In this document: positions 8,601-17,064 of the stretch, piece after piece
Numbering within the stretch: position 1 is the first letter of the stretch
Layout: every line of letters starts with the position of its first letter
Notes under the pieces: model-generated
Databases searched by the model: none
Told to the model about the DNA's origin: nothing
Seen by the model: the letters and a program-made list of their open reading frames with translations, nothing else
Translations under genes and position numbers: made by a program
NCBI GenBank assembly: GCA_019054805.1
Contig: JAHQIY010000011.1
Coordinates: 749,001 to 813,000 of the forward strand
Direction of reading: 5' to 3'
Source: Brachionus manjavacas
Taxonomy: Eukaryota; Rotifera; Eurotatoria; Ploima; Brachionidae
DNA length: 64,000 bases

Positions 8601-11287
8601 CGTTTTTTTACTAAAATTTACTATAATTTACTAAAATTTACCATTTTTCCCATTTAATTTAATAAAAATTTACGTAGAATTTCAAATTTTTTTTTTTCAA
8701 TTTTCATTTTAATTTTCTAAAAAAAAAAAAGTAAAATTCCTAAAATTCGCCATTTTTCAGTTTTTTTTGGCCCTTTTTATATTTACTAAAATTTACTAAA
8801 TTTTTCGTAAAGTTACGTAATTTTTCGTAATTTTTCTGAAATTTACTTTTTTCACGTAAATTTACGTAAAATCACGTAAAAACAGTTTATCGTAGCAGTA
8901 CTGTAGGTTATTTTACTTAATGTTTTTTTTATTTTTTTATAATTTATTATGAAGAAGCTCTAGCTTGGTACAGAAAACAAATAAATAAATAAATGGTTCA
9001 TGAACGACACTTTTAAAAAATCGCCTATACAACTCACCCAGCTGTTTATAATTCACGTAGCCATAAAGGATTCAATCAAGTACACTATGATACCGTGTGC
9101 TTACATTTTAGCTTCTCATTAGGACGAAAAATCCTACTTAACTTAAAAAATTGTTGAAAAAGTAGAAGTTCAGTTAGCATCTGAGTTTTCTTGATCTGTT
9201 CAATTCTTAAACATGTTGCAATTTTTTTTTTTTTTTCTTTAATTTTGACTCTAGTATCAATTTAAAAAAAAACTAAGTTACTATTTTTTTTGTTCATTTT
9301 ATGTTTATTTAGTATAAATTTTGTTTATAAAAAAACATAAAAATCATATAACTGGCTGAAGGAGCCCTGCTCGTAGCCTTTCTTTAAAAAGAAATAAACT
9401 ATAAAACTAAACTAAAAACTAATCATTACAGAAAACAAATAAATAATAATCATTAATTGCTGTTTGCATCATATTTTAATATATTTGCTATTATTTTTTC
9501 TTGATTTTTAATTTTTATGTTTATTTTAAATTTGATGAAGCTTTAGCTCTGCACAGATAAAAAATAAATAATAATGATAACTTAACGTTTTTAACTTTCT
9601 TTTTGGATTATTTTATGTAATCAAAAAAATTTATGTTTTTTTACATGTATTTTTATCTGTATTTAATTTTTTTTTTCTATTTAAATCTTTATCTTTTAGT
9701 TGGTTTGAGTTTGTTTTTTGATCGGTTGGTGTCTATTTGAGTTTAAAAAAGGAAAAAAAATTAACATTAATTATTGAAATTAAAAAAAATTAACATTTTA
9801 AAGGAGATTTAAAAAAAAAAAAAAAAAAAATTCTATTGCATTAATTTTGTCTTATTTGGTTTTACTTGTAATCATTTCTTTTTTTTTTTTGTCTTGCTTT
9901 CCTTATGTTTCAATTTTGTAAACACGTATCGATTCTAACTCTCACAAATTTTTTTTTTTTTTTTTTTTTTACATATTTTTTTTCATATTTTTATTTCTTG
10001 ATTTTATTCTACTCAACTTACTAGTTTTTAATTTTTAATTTTTATTTTATTTTATTTAACCTTATTTTAATTTTTTATCTTTATTTTTTATTTATTTAAT
10101 CTGAAGGAGCTTTAGCTCGGTACAGACATACAAATAAATAATAATTTTTCTTTAATTTTTCAAATTTAAAATTTTTACATTTACTTCTCCTAATAGGAGG
10201 TTAATTCAATTTAAATAATTAAATAATCAAATAAATAAAGCCTAGAATTATCAAAGAATCTTTTCATAGTTAATTCTTCAAGAAGATAAATTATTTGAAA
10301 TTTTCTTTATTTCTCAATAAAGATAATTTTCTGTTCTAAGACTTAGCTGCATAAAGATAAAATATCCAACATAAATTACCATCTAAATTTTCTTCTCTGG
10401 CCACAGATGCTCTAGGAAAAAAATCAAAAATATTTTCCTCATTTTTGACACCACCTTCGGCTTCATCTTCTTTGATCAAACTATCTTTGGCATTTTTTTC
10501 ATCTAATTTATTTTGAAGCCTTAACAAAAAAAATTATGAAAAAAAAAAAACTTTAAAAAATTACTCACTTTGAACAAAATTGACAAACAATCAATTTAAT
10601 TAATGGTGCAGCAAGATCCGCATTGCTTTTAACAGGCCTTAACTTTTGTTGTTTTTTTTTTGGTTTCTTTTCCTCCAAATGGTAGGGATTATCAGCAGTT
10701 ATGATCTCATGCATCAGCTCTTCGCTGTATTGTTCAGATTTTTGCTTAAGAGTTTTATTTTCATAATCATCTTTGTCAGCGTATAATTCACTCTCTACTA
10801 GTCGTTTGATATCTTCTCTGTGCTGGTCTACCAATTTACGGCTCTTGAGGTAATTTTTGTACTTAATGGCAACGTTTGCTGGCTGCTCGTTGCTCTCTTC
10901 GTCATTTTTTGACTGATAGACGATATTCTCTTTTTCTAACAATTCCTCATTTGTGAGTTCCTTATTTGCTTTGACAATTGATTGATTGATTCGGTTCAAA
11001 ATGTTAAAAGTGCTTATCGGTGAGACAAATTTGGTGTCGGTTCCAATTTTATTGTTGGTTTGGTTAATTAGTGTCTTGAAGAGATCCTTGGTCGGTTCAG
11101 ACTCGAAGGGGCTGATTTTAAAGCTCAGCTGACTTTGTTCCTTGGGCGGAAGCTTTGTCTCTAGATGCTTGATGGCAAATTCGACCGGATTTTCTGGTTT
11201 ATTTTTGGTCAGCTCTAGATATAATTCGTTAAGTAAATCATTGAGTTTGTGCTTTTTGGCATAGGCACGATCTGGGTCGGTCGGCAT
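5650..11287 (-). CDS. RIIa-domain (PKA-regulatory-subunit-like dimerisation) protein, C8orf34-like, four exons
   Basis: Exons are 10569-11287, 10380-10519, 7480-7517 (38 nt) and 5650-5991. All borders are GT-AG (GTGAGT, GTAATT, GTAAGT donors) and phases agree throughout, giving 412 residues. Residues about 8-47 (KKHKLNDLLNELYLELTKNK, then PxNPxEFAIKHLE) match the RIIa dimerisation/docking fold. The remainder is charged and low-complexity, with a Lys-rich EKKPKKKQQK patch near 220 and a Ser/Pro-rich tail. RIIa folds dimerise and bind AKAP-type amphipathic helices, often in cilia. The closest animal group I can suggest is C8orf34-like, but this is tentative. The 2.86-kb intron holds a Tc1-like element and LINE tails; the 1.49-kb intron (5992-7479) holds only AT-rich repeats. 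A KASP-like short C-terminal exon ends at SDLRK. Confidence 0.75.
6000..7479. other. Intron of the RIIa gene, AT-rich with degenerate repeats
   Basis: No coding signal is visible. The stretch 7130-7360 has repeated GGTTAACTGGGTT / AATTCACCCAATAA type words and ends with AATAGGTCACCCGGTTAG; nearly the same motif occurs at 61437. The stretch 7430-7470 contains GTGACTTGGACTTGACTTG...AACAACTCTG, one end of the AAGTC-rich hAT MITE family seen at 12.9, 37.2 and 63.6 kb. Confidence 0.4.
7777..8903 (+). mobile_element. Tc1/mariner-like element with about 300-bp TIRs, inside an intron
   Basis: The left end CAGTAGTGCTACGATAAACTG (7777) is mirrored by CAGTTTATCGTAGCAGTACTG ending at 8903, and both sides are flanked by TA, the expected target duplication. 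Arms of about 300 nt continue with GTAAATTTACGTAA words, GGGCC, and GAAAAATGGCGA / CGCCATTTTTC. The centre holds transposase remains. The element lies between exons 2 and 3 of the RIIa-domain gene, so it is spliced out of that message. Confidence 0.82.
8240..8553 (+). pseudogene. Tc1-like transposase C-terminal remnant
   Basis: The translation contains SPLKSPDINPFELLWNELK, the conserved SPDLNPIENLWxxLK block that carries the last acidic residue of the DDE/D triad in Tc1 elements. Here Glu of NPIE is replaced by Phe-Glu. Downstream, in a shifted frame, VIEKNGDWSDH and a stop resemble the usual C-terminus. The N-terminal and first two catalytic blocks are missing. Confidence 0.8.
8951..8994 (+). 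repeat. LINE 3' hairpin tail, copy 1
   Basis: The sequence is GAAGAAGCTCTAGCTTGGTA then CAGAAAACA and (AAATA)n. It shares the short stem (AGC...GCT), GGTACAG and A/T-repeat tail with the copies at 9531, 10101 and 26411. It lies just beyond the Tc1-like element. Confidence 0.55.
9351..9410 (+). repeat. LINE 3' hairpin tail, copy 2
   Basis: ACTGGCTGAAGGAGCCCTGC then TCGTAGCC leads into an A-rich tail. The GGAGC...GCTC stem is the shared feature. It is closer to the 3' UTR of the LINE at 4.75 kb than to the others. Confidence 0.45.
9531..9585 (+). repeat. LINE 3' hairpin tail, copy 3
   Basis: GATGAAGCTTTAGCTCTGCA then CAGATAAAAAATAAATAATA. It has the same layout as the other copies: short stem, CAG, then an AAATA-type microsatellite. 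Confidence 0.55.
10101..10142 (+). repeat. LINE 3' hairpin tail, copy 4
   Basis: CTGAAGGAGCTTTAGCTCGG then TACAGACATACAAATAAATA. GAGCTTTAGCTC is a near-perfect stem. The surroundings at 9590-10100 are homopolymer-rich T and A tracts with no recognised content. Confidence 0.6.
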
Positions 11288-11811
11288 TTTAATTAAAGAA
11301 TTTTTTTAGTCACAAATATTTATTTAAAATTTAATAAAAAGAAAATTTTTTTTTATCTTGCTACCAAGGCAACAAAGGATTTCAAAGGACCAAATTTTTT
11401 GTCTTCGGTAATTTGGTTCGAGAAAAAAAAATTTGTTAAGGTAAATTGAAAAAAAAGTTTAAGAGATGAAAATTCTATTTGTTTAGGAAATCGATTGTCT
11501 CAAATATTTAATGAATTTTTTAAGAATAAGTGTCAGTAAGTTAAAATATTGGGCTTCTATTTAATTTAGTGTTAATTAGATTTTCAACATTATTATAATA
11601 ATTAACATCAATAGTAACTAAAAAATCTAATTAATTGATTTTTATTTGTATTTTATTCAAATTTTGTGGCATCGATTTTAATTGTCCTTTTTTTATTTGT
11701 GTTTTAGATTCACATTTAGTTTGGCATGCTAAAGTTTATATAATAATAATAATATTAATTCTTTATTGTTTGAAAATGTAAAAAAAAAAATTTTTAAAGA
11801 AAAAACAGATT

Positions 11812-11862
11812 CGGGTCAGTTCAGAATGGATCAAAGTCCTTCTTTTCAGCCCAATGTAAATA
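11812..11862 (+). repeat. TIR-like motif shared with 52.93 and 62.48 kb
   Basis: The core is GGTCAGTTCAGAATGG followed by TTCTTTTCAGCCCA. The same words appear at 52932-52980 in the same orientation and at 62480-62530 in reverse complement. Both 11.9 and 62 kb have MULE-type coding remains beside them, so these may be ends of one MULE-like family. Confidence 0.45.
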
Positions 11863-11899
11863 ATATTTTGTTTTATAGGTATGACTGCGTAAAGATAAA

Positions 11900-12594
11900 A
11901 TATCTTTGCGCCGAATTGTCTTACTACAGATAATTATCTTAAAAAAAATTAATCTAGAGGGATATAAAATATCTTAGAAGGGATTAAAAGACTATAAAAA
12001 GATAATTAAGTGCAAAATTTTATTTTTAAACTAATCAAAAAACAAATGAAAAAAGTGATATAGATTAAATAGTGATTAAGATTAATTCTCTTTTTTTACG
12101 AGTTATTCGAATTTCTGCTGAACAATTAAACGCGTGGTATAATTGAATTGGTCGAACTCCGGTTGATCTTGATTGAATGGCCTCTGGTTTTCTCCAGTGT
12201 AAACATTTGTACTAAACATATTCATTTTACGTGAGTTCGTCTTTGACAAATCTACTTGCAGCTTTGGAAAATACTTTGAATTTATTATCACAATAAGTCT
12301 TGAATTCTTCATCGAATTCAGCAAAAAATGAGAATTTTTCATTCAAAGCAATTTTGGTGGACATGGTAGTTTTTAGAGCAATTGGAAAGAATTTTTTATC
12401 TTTTTATAAGAGGAATTATAAAGATTCAATAATTGACTTTTTTCTAATTAATTTGTCAATAATAACAAAATTCAAAGTAATCAATTAATTATCTTTTTGT
12501 AGTGCTTTCTTGTGAAAGATATTTTATCTTCAAAAAATTAACCATACTAGGTAGAGATAATTATCTGTAGTAAGACAATTCTGCGCAAAGATAT
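11900..12594. mobile_element. Non-autonomous MULE-like element with 40-bp core TIRs
   Basis: ATATCTTTGCGC...GAATTGTCTTACTACAGATA...ATTATCT at 11900-11939 is repeated in reverse complement at 12555-12594 with one mismatch. Outside and inside these cores are further AAGATAAAATATCTTT words. The interior carries a broken N-terminal transposase segment on the minus strand. Related AAGATAAAATATCT words at 7565 and 10345 suggest other fragments in the neighbouring introns. Confidence 0.65.
12083..12364 (-). pseudogene. N-terminal zinc-finger segment of a FAR1/ZSWIM-type MULE transposase
   Basis: An ATG at 12362-12364 opens a frame beginning MSTKIALNEKFSFF and continuing EFKTYCDNKFKVFSKAA. Two stops follow, then YKCLHWRKPEAIQ, STGVRPIQLYHAFNCSAEIR in the same frame. 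The pattern YKCxHxGxPR...STGxRPxQxYxAxxCxAxIR is the FAR1/ZSWIM-type DNA-binding region that precedes the MULE domain. The catalytic domain is absent. A different-frame open stretch over these bases is a shadow. Confidence 0.6.
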
Positions 12595-12920
12595 TTCTAG
12601 TGCATTTGGGTATTTGGGATTGTTGAAAGGGTAATACCAAGTCAAACAGATTAGAGCAAATGCTATTTCTAAAGCTCCTTCTAATTAAAAAAAAACAAAA
12701 AAATTAATTACTAATTTTTATGTCAGTTTCGAGAATTAGGCATTTTATTAAATAGCTTTATTCAATTTGTTCACATAATCTAAAAATTGTTCGTCTAATT
12801 CTATTTTGAACAAAAAAATTTGGCTAACCAATAAATCAGAAAACCTAAGAACAAGAATTTTTCGAAAAATAAGTGAATTATGGTGAACTATGACAAGATC
12901 CAGATTTTTAATGATTGAAT

Positions 12921-13089
12921 CAGAGTTGTTTTTAAGTCACAAGTCTTAAGTCAAGTCAAGTCAATGACTTGACTTAGATTTTTTTTTTTTTTTAAGTCAA
13001 GTCAATGACTTTAAGCGATAAGTCAAGTCATAACTTTGACTTAAATTTTTGTGACTTAGACTTAAAACTGTGACTTAAAAACAAGTCTG
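12921..13089. mobile_element. hAT-type MITE, AAGTC family, copy 1
   Basis: The ends are CAGAGTTGTTTTTAAGTCAC and GTGACTTAAAAACAAGTCTG. The flanks are a perfect 8-bp duplication, GATTGAAT at 12913-12920 and 13090-13097, as expected for hAT insertion. The body is built from repeated AAGTCAAGTC words and has no coding capacity. Confidence 0.88.
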
Positions 13090-13210
13090 GATTGAATATA
13101 AAATTTAATCTTAATGATTTATTTATCTATTTTTTTTCATTTAAATGCCCATTTTTATTGTTTTTATTTATTTTATTTAATTTTTAGTATTTTCATTTGT
13201 TTTTAGTCTA

Positions 13211-13475
13211 AATGAGCATTTGCTCGGGAAAAAAAAAATAAATTATCTAAAAGTTAAAAAAGAATTTTCAATATTTTTTTCAAATTTCAAAATAAAAATT
13301 AAACTCATTCTATTTCACTTAAGAGTTTAATTTCATATATGAAAATGCTTGCAATATAAACTTAAAATTATTTTTTTATTTGAGACTGAAAAAATAATTT
13401 GAAACATCGCACTTTTTTGATGTTATTTCAACATTGGATACATTTAGTAATTCAAACACAAAAAATTAAACCAAT
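13211..13475. repeat. Composite repeat: short hairpin tail joined to a 230-bp repeat, copy 1
   Basis: AATGAGCATTTGCTCGGG followed by an A-run leads into AAATTATCTAAAAGTTAAAA and then a 230-bp block (TTCAATATT...GAAAATGCTTGCAATAT...AACATTGGATACATTT). The same junction and block occur at 26411-26690; a third, deleted copy without the hairpin is at 62985-63150. At 26.7 kb the block continues into a minus-strand LINE C-terminus, so it may be that LINE's 3' UTR. Confidence 0.6.
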
Positions 13476-13714
13476 TTATAAGACGAATAAAAAATTTAAA
13501 AAAACATTTATTTTAATTGAGCATGATTTTAAAAACGAATACAATAATTATGAATATTTTTACATAGAAATTTGAATTATAGTTTAATCTAGTTATGGAA
13601 AATATTTGAATATGATATAAAAATTGTTATAAAAATAGAATTAGAATTTTTAAGAAAAAATAAAAGTAAAAAAAATTAAGAAAAAAGAAGAAATTGTAGA
13701 TTTTTTGTGTTTGT

Positions 13715-13895
13715 TTAGGCGATTGCGGGCTGTATTAGGATTTTGTTCCATTTTTCGAAAGGTGTGGTGAAGCGATTGCTAAATCTTGAGGTTGGTGGAT
13801 TATGATTTAGAAATTGTTTTACTTCGTCAATTAGAATATTATTTGACTTTTTTTTTTGCGTGAAGTTCAAGATTTGGCTTAAGCATTGTTTTCAT
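13715..13895 (-). pseudogene. Unrecognised short coding remnant
   Basis: The minus strand reads about 50 residues ending FEKWNKILIQPAIA and a stop, preceded by an A10 run that shifts the frame. I do not recognise the family. Codon content looks protein-like (Trp, Phe, Pro, Asn spaced normally). It abuts the start of the plus-strand MULE fragment and could be the end of another transposase. Confidence 0.25.
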
Positions 13896-14284
13896 ACAAT
13901 TCAATCAAGCCTACATTACAAAAGCGAAAAAAAAAAGGATGTCCTAAACTACCAAAAAGTTTAAGAGATTTGACAATTCCAGTTGATTTTACTCAAACTT
14001 CAAGAGGGCAAAAATTTTTAATTAAAAATTACAAGAATAATAAAATCTTGGTTTTTTCTTCTCCAACTCAACTTGAAGCTTTGTCCAAAGCCAGTCATTG
14101 GTTCGCTGACGGGACCTTTAGAACAGCTGCTAAACATTACTACCAACTTTACATAATTCACGCTTATGTAAACGAACACATGGTCCCGTTTCGCTTTGCT
14201 TTAATGAATAGACGTCGAAAATGTGATTACAATATAGTACTAAAGGGACCAATCAATTTTATAGAAATTTTTTTTATAGAATGA
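13886..14284 (+). pseudogene. MULE transposase fragment, 5' part
   Basis: After a basic lead the translation gives PKLPKSLRDLTIP, then LVFSSPTQLEALSKASHWF followed by ADGTFRTAAKHYYQLYIIH. ADGTF carries the first catalytic Asp of MULE transposases. The frame breaks where the neighbouring FLYWCH-MULE begins. The last part (VPF...YNIVLK) overlaps in content with the start of the fragment at 16.19 kb, so the two may be separate copies or a rearranged one. Confidence 0.78.
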
Positions 14285-16190
14285 TTATGTAGAAAGAATA
14301 AGTTCAATTTCATAGAATGCACAATTTATTGAAATGATTTTATAGAATTCATTAAACAGAAAAAAAGTAAAGTGATAATCGTTAACAAGTTAATAATGCT
14401 TTAATTTTTTAACACATTTATCAATTTATCAAAAAATAAATGAAAATTTTTTCTTTCATACGACTTGTATAATTCTACAATTTTGTCATCTCTATCCATT
14501 TCTCGCTTATCTTTTTAAAAAATGACTCTTAATTTGTTCCAAACTACACTCAACAGCATGTTGTTCTATAATAAAATTCTTTATAAGCTTATTGACACAT
14601 GGATGAGAGGCGATGTCTTGTGAAAAGGACTTGTGCCAGGCCTCAAGACTGTAATTTGACCTGGGCATATCTTTAAGCACTCTTTGTTGAAGACACCAGA
14701 GTTTAATTGGAAAAAGTGGAACTTCACGTAATTTTGGATTATCAGGATTTGGCAAACCAACGTAATATTTCTCAAAATATTCTGACACTTTATTGAATTC
14801 TACTGGGGCATTTGTCTTAATTTCATTGAAAACATAAATAATATCTTTAACTGGACAAAACGGCAGCACTTTTAAATATCGATAACTCTTCCTAAAATTT
14901 TCGTCTTCAGAAAACATCTTTTTCAAGCCACTATTTACCACTTTTTTCCAAATATTTGCAGTAAAATGAAAATAGCATCCACAAACGCTTGTTTTTGGGA
15001 AATTTAGTTTGATTGAATTAATAATTCCTTTTTCAAAATCCGATAAAATGAATTTCGGATGTTTTGACACATTTTTTACTATAAATTCAAAGACTCTTGT
15101 ATAAGTTATTTGCTGTTTATCTGGCAAAAGTGCGTAAATACAAGCTAAATTTTTGTTGTTAATGATTACGTTGATAGTGAAAATTTGCTTAAAGAGTTTA
15201 GGGCTCACATCGAATGTACCATCCACGTACCAAATAGACTCACGACTTAACAATTCCAAATTTTCTTGTGTACCAAGAATTATTATGCGATCCGCTTCTT
15301 CGCCGCTATCAAATAAGAGAAAATTTTTACCAGACACTGTTTGCTTATACTTATCATTTATTAAAATTTTTTCTCTTTGCTTTGGATCACCACCAAATCC
15401 ATTCGCTTGACGTCTAAGTCTATTAATCATTTGAGTCAGGTTTTTAGAATTTGTCAAATAAGGAGCTGAAGAAACAGGTAACTCAGTTAAACACTCATTT
15501 ATTATTCTTCTGGGTTTTTCGATAGTTCTAACAGCACGTTCTTTGATATTATTTAACACCATTCGGCCCTTAATACCATCTGGATCTGGTTCATGAAAAT
15601 GTACCAAATTTTTATATACAATCTTAGTTTTTTCTAGATTTGTATGAATCCGAGCTCGACACTGGACCGGTTTCGACACTAGGCACCGCCAGTAAATTTT
15701 TTCACCATACTCTTTTTCAAAAAGGTATTCATTATAATCATAAATTAATTTATGTTTATTTTTTTTTGTTTTTGATACGATAAAATTTTGCTCTTCCGAA
15801 TCCTCATTGTCAGATTCGGATTCAAATTTAGTTAAATATTTGGCGAAATCAGTAGCTAAGTCTTCAATGTCAAGTTCGTCTTCATTAAAAAAATCGCGAT
15901 CACTTTGTCCTTCGTATATTGAAGTGCATTCCGATTCAGTATCGGAATAATTGACAACGGAAACTAATGAAGACGACTTGGATAAGGACGAAATCATAGC
16001 TGTTAATATTCTAAATTTGAAATAAATTTTAAAAAACTAGTTTCAAGTAAGAATTAATAAGCAAAATTGAAAAGAATAAGATTTGAAATTTTTCTATTCG
16101 TATTTTCAATTTGAACATTTTCTAAATAAATTTTCTATGAAAAGAATATTTCAATATAAGTATTCTATGAAAAAAATTTCTATTTGAGGT
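14244..16190 (-). mobile_element. FLYWCH-MULE transposon with degenerate TIRs
   Basis: Left-end ATAGAAATTTTTTTTATAGA at about 14260 pairs with right-end sequence whose reverse complement is ATAGAAATTTTTTTCATAGA at about 16186. The similarity continues as ATAGAAT and ATTGAAA words for about 100 nt. The element sits between two plus-strand MULE fragments. I could not find a clean 9-bp target duplication, so the outer limits are approximate. Confidence 0.65.
14507..15997 (-). CDS. FLYWCH zinc-finger MULE transposase, 496 aa, uninterrupted
   Basis: One open frame of 496 residues starts after an A-rich leader. Residues 1-75 are acidic. Residues about 82-137 form a FLYWCH-like zinc finger (IYWRC at 102-105, C113, then HFH at 133-135), which binds DNA. 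The MULE catalytic fold follows. YVDGTFDVSPKLFKQIFTIN has Asp259 as first acid, LSDFEKGI has Asp320 as second, and VCGCYFHFTANIWKK follows. The C-terminal NYSLEAWHKSF block is typical. The reaction is cut-and-paste DNA transposition. Length is normal for FLYWCH-MULEs of invertebrates and no stop or frameshift is present, unlike every other transposase here. That suggests the copy is young. The final Glu of the DDE triad is not assigned with certainty. Confidence 0.85.
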   Translation of the reverse strand: MISSLSKSSSLVSVVNYSDTESECTSIYEGQSDRDFFNEDELDIEDLATDFAKYLTKFESESDNEDSEEQNFIVSKTKKNKHKLIYDYNEYLFEKEYGEKIYWRCLVSKPVQCRARIHTNLEKTKIVYKNLVHFHEPDPDGIKGRMVLNNIKERAVRTIEKPRRIINECLTELPVSSAPYLTNSKNLTQMINRLRRQANGFGGDPKQREKILINDKYKQTVSGKNFLLFDSGEEADRIIILGTQENLELLSRESIWYVDGTFDVSPKLFKQIFTINVIINNKNLACIYALLPDKQQITYTRVFEFIVKNVSKHPKFILSDFEKGIINSIKLNFPKTSVCGCYFHFTANIWKKVVNSGLKKMFSEDENFRKSYRYLKVLPFCPVKDIIYVFNEIKTNAPVEFNKVSEYFEKYYVGLPNPDNPKLREVPLFPIKLWCLQQRVLKDMPRSNYSLEAWHKSFSQDIASHPCVNKLIKNFIIEQHAVECSLEQIKSHFLKR

Positions 16191-16796
16191 TTCGACATTA
16201 TTTTTGTCTTCTTTCTATAAAACAACATAATGCCGTACTAAAATCGATCAAATCGGAATCAAAATGATTGAATCTAGTACTTGATCCAAAATTTGTTATG
16301 ACCGACTTTGAGTTAGCATCGATCAACTCTTTTAAATAAAATTTCATTGACACTGAGTCTAAGGGTTGTTTGTTCCATTTTGTGCAGTCTTGGATGAAAA
16401 AAATCAACTATTTGGGTTTAAAAACTTCTTACCAAAACGACGAAAATATGACTAAATGGTTTAAAATAGTATGTAGCTTAGCATTAATCCCAACTGATGA
16501 AGTTAATGAGTATTTTGAGAAAGTACTTTCGCTGAGACCAGATAATCCTAACACTGAGATGTTTATGGATTATTTTTTTGGGACTTATTTTGAAGGCTCG
16601 TTTGATTTAGCAATGTGGAACCATTTTAATACAAAAGATACAACGAATAACAATTTAGAGGGGTACAACTATAAACAAAATTCTCATCTTAGTATTGCTA
16701 GACCTGACATTTACAAAGTTGTAGCTTAGTTCAAAGCTGAAGAAGTAGAATCAAGTTTGAAATATATTAAAGCACTCAATAATGAGCGACCACCAC
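16190..16796 (+). pseudogene. MULE transposase fragment, middle part
   Basis: The plus frame reads YFCLLSIKQHNAVLKSIKSE, a TGA, then FVMTDFELASINSFK, which carries the second catalytic Asp. A TAA follows, then KGCLFHFVQSWMKKINYLG, and later NNNLEGYN, matching the GCxFHF...NNxLEG order of MULE transposases. Two or three stops are present, including TAG after DIYKVVA. It ends at the exact hAT insertion point, and the reading frame resumes at 20388. Confidence 0.85.
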
Positions 16797-17064
16797 CAGA
16801 GATAGGGACTCAGCAAATTCGTGATGACTGAGTCGGAGTCAGAATCTTTTGATTTTTAGTGACTCGACTCGAGTCTGAGTCAGTCCATTTTTTTGTGGTG
16901 ACTTACGAGTCCGAGTCTGAGTCATGACTTATGAGTCAAAGTCTAAGCCATTTCAAGTCTTAAAGTCAAAAAAAAAAGATTTTTTATTCGAAAAAATTTA
17001 ATTACAAAAAAGATTTTTTATTAATTATTGAGTTTTTTCATTCAATTAAAAGTTTAAAAAAGAT

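Noticed and set aside
9590..10080. Long A and T homopolymers as possible pseudogene poly(A) tails
   Set aside because: No retroposed body or target duplication could be linked to them; such runs are common throughout the window.
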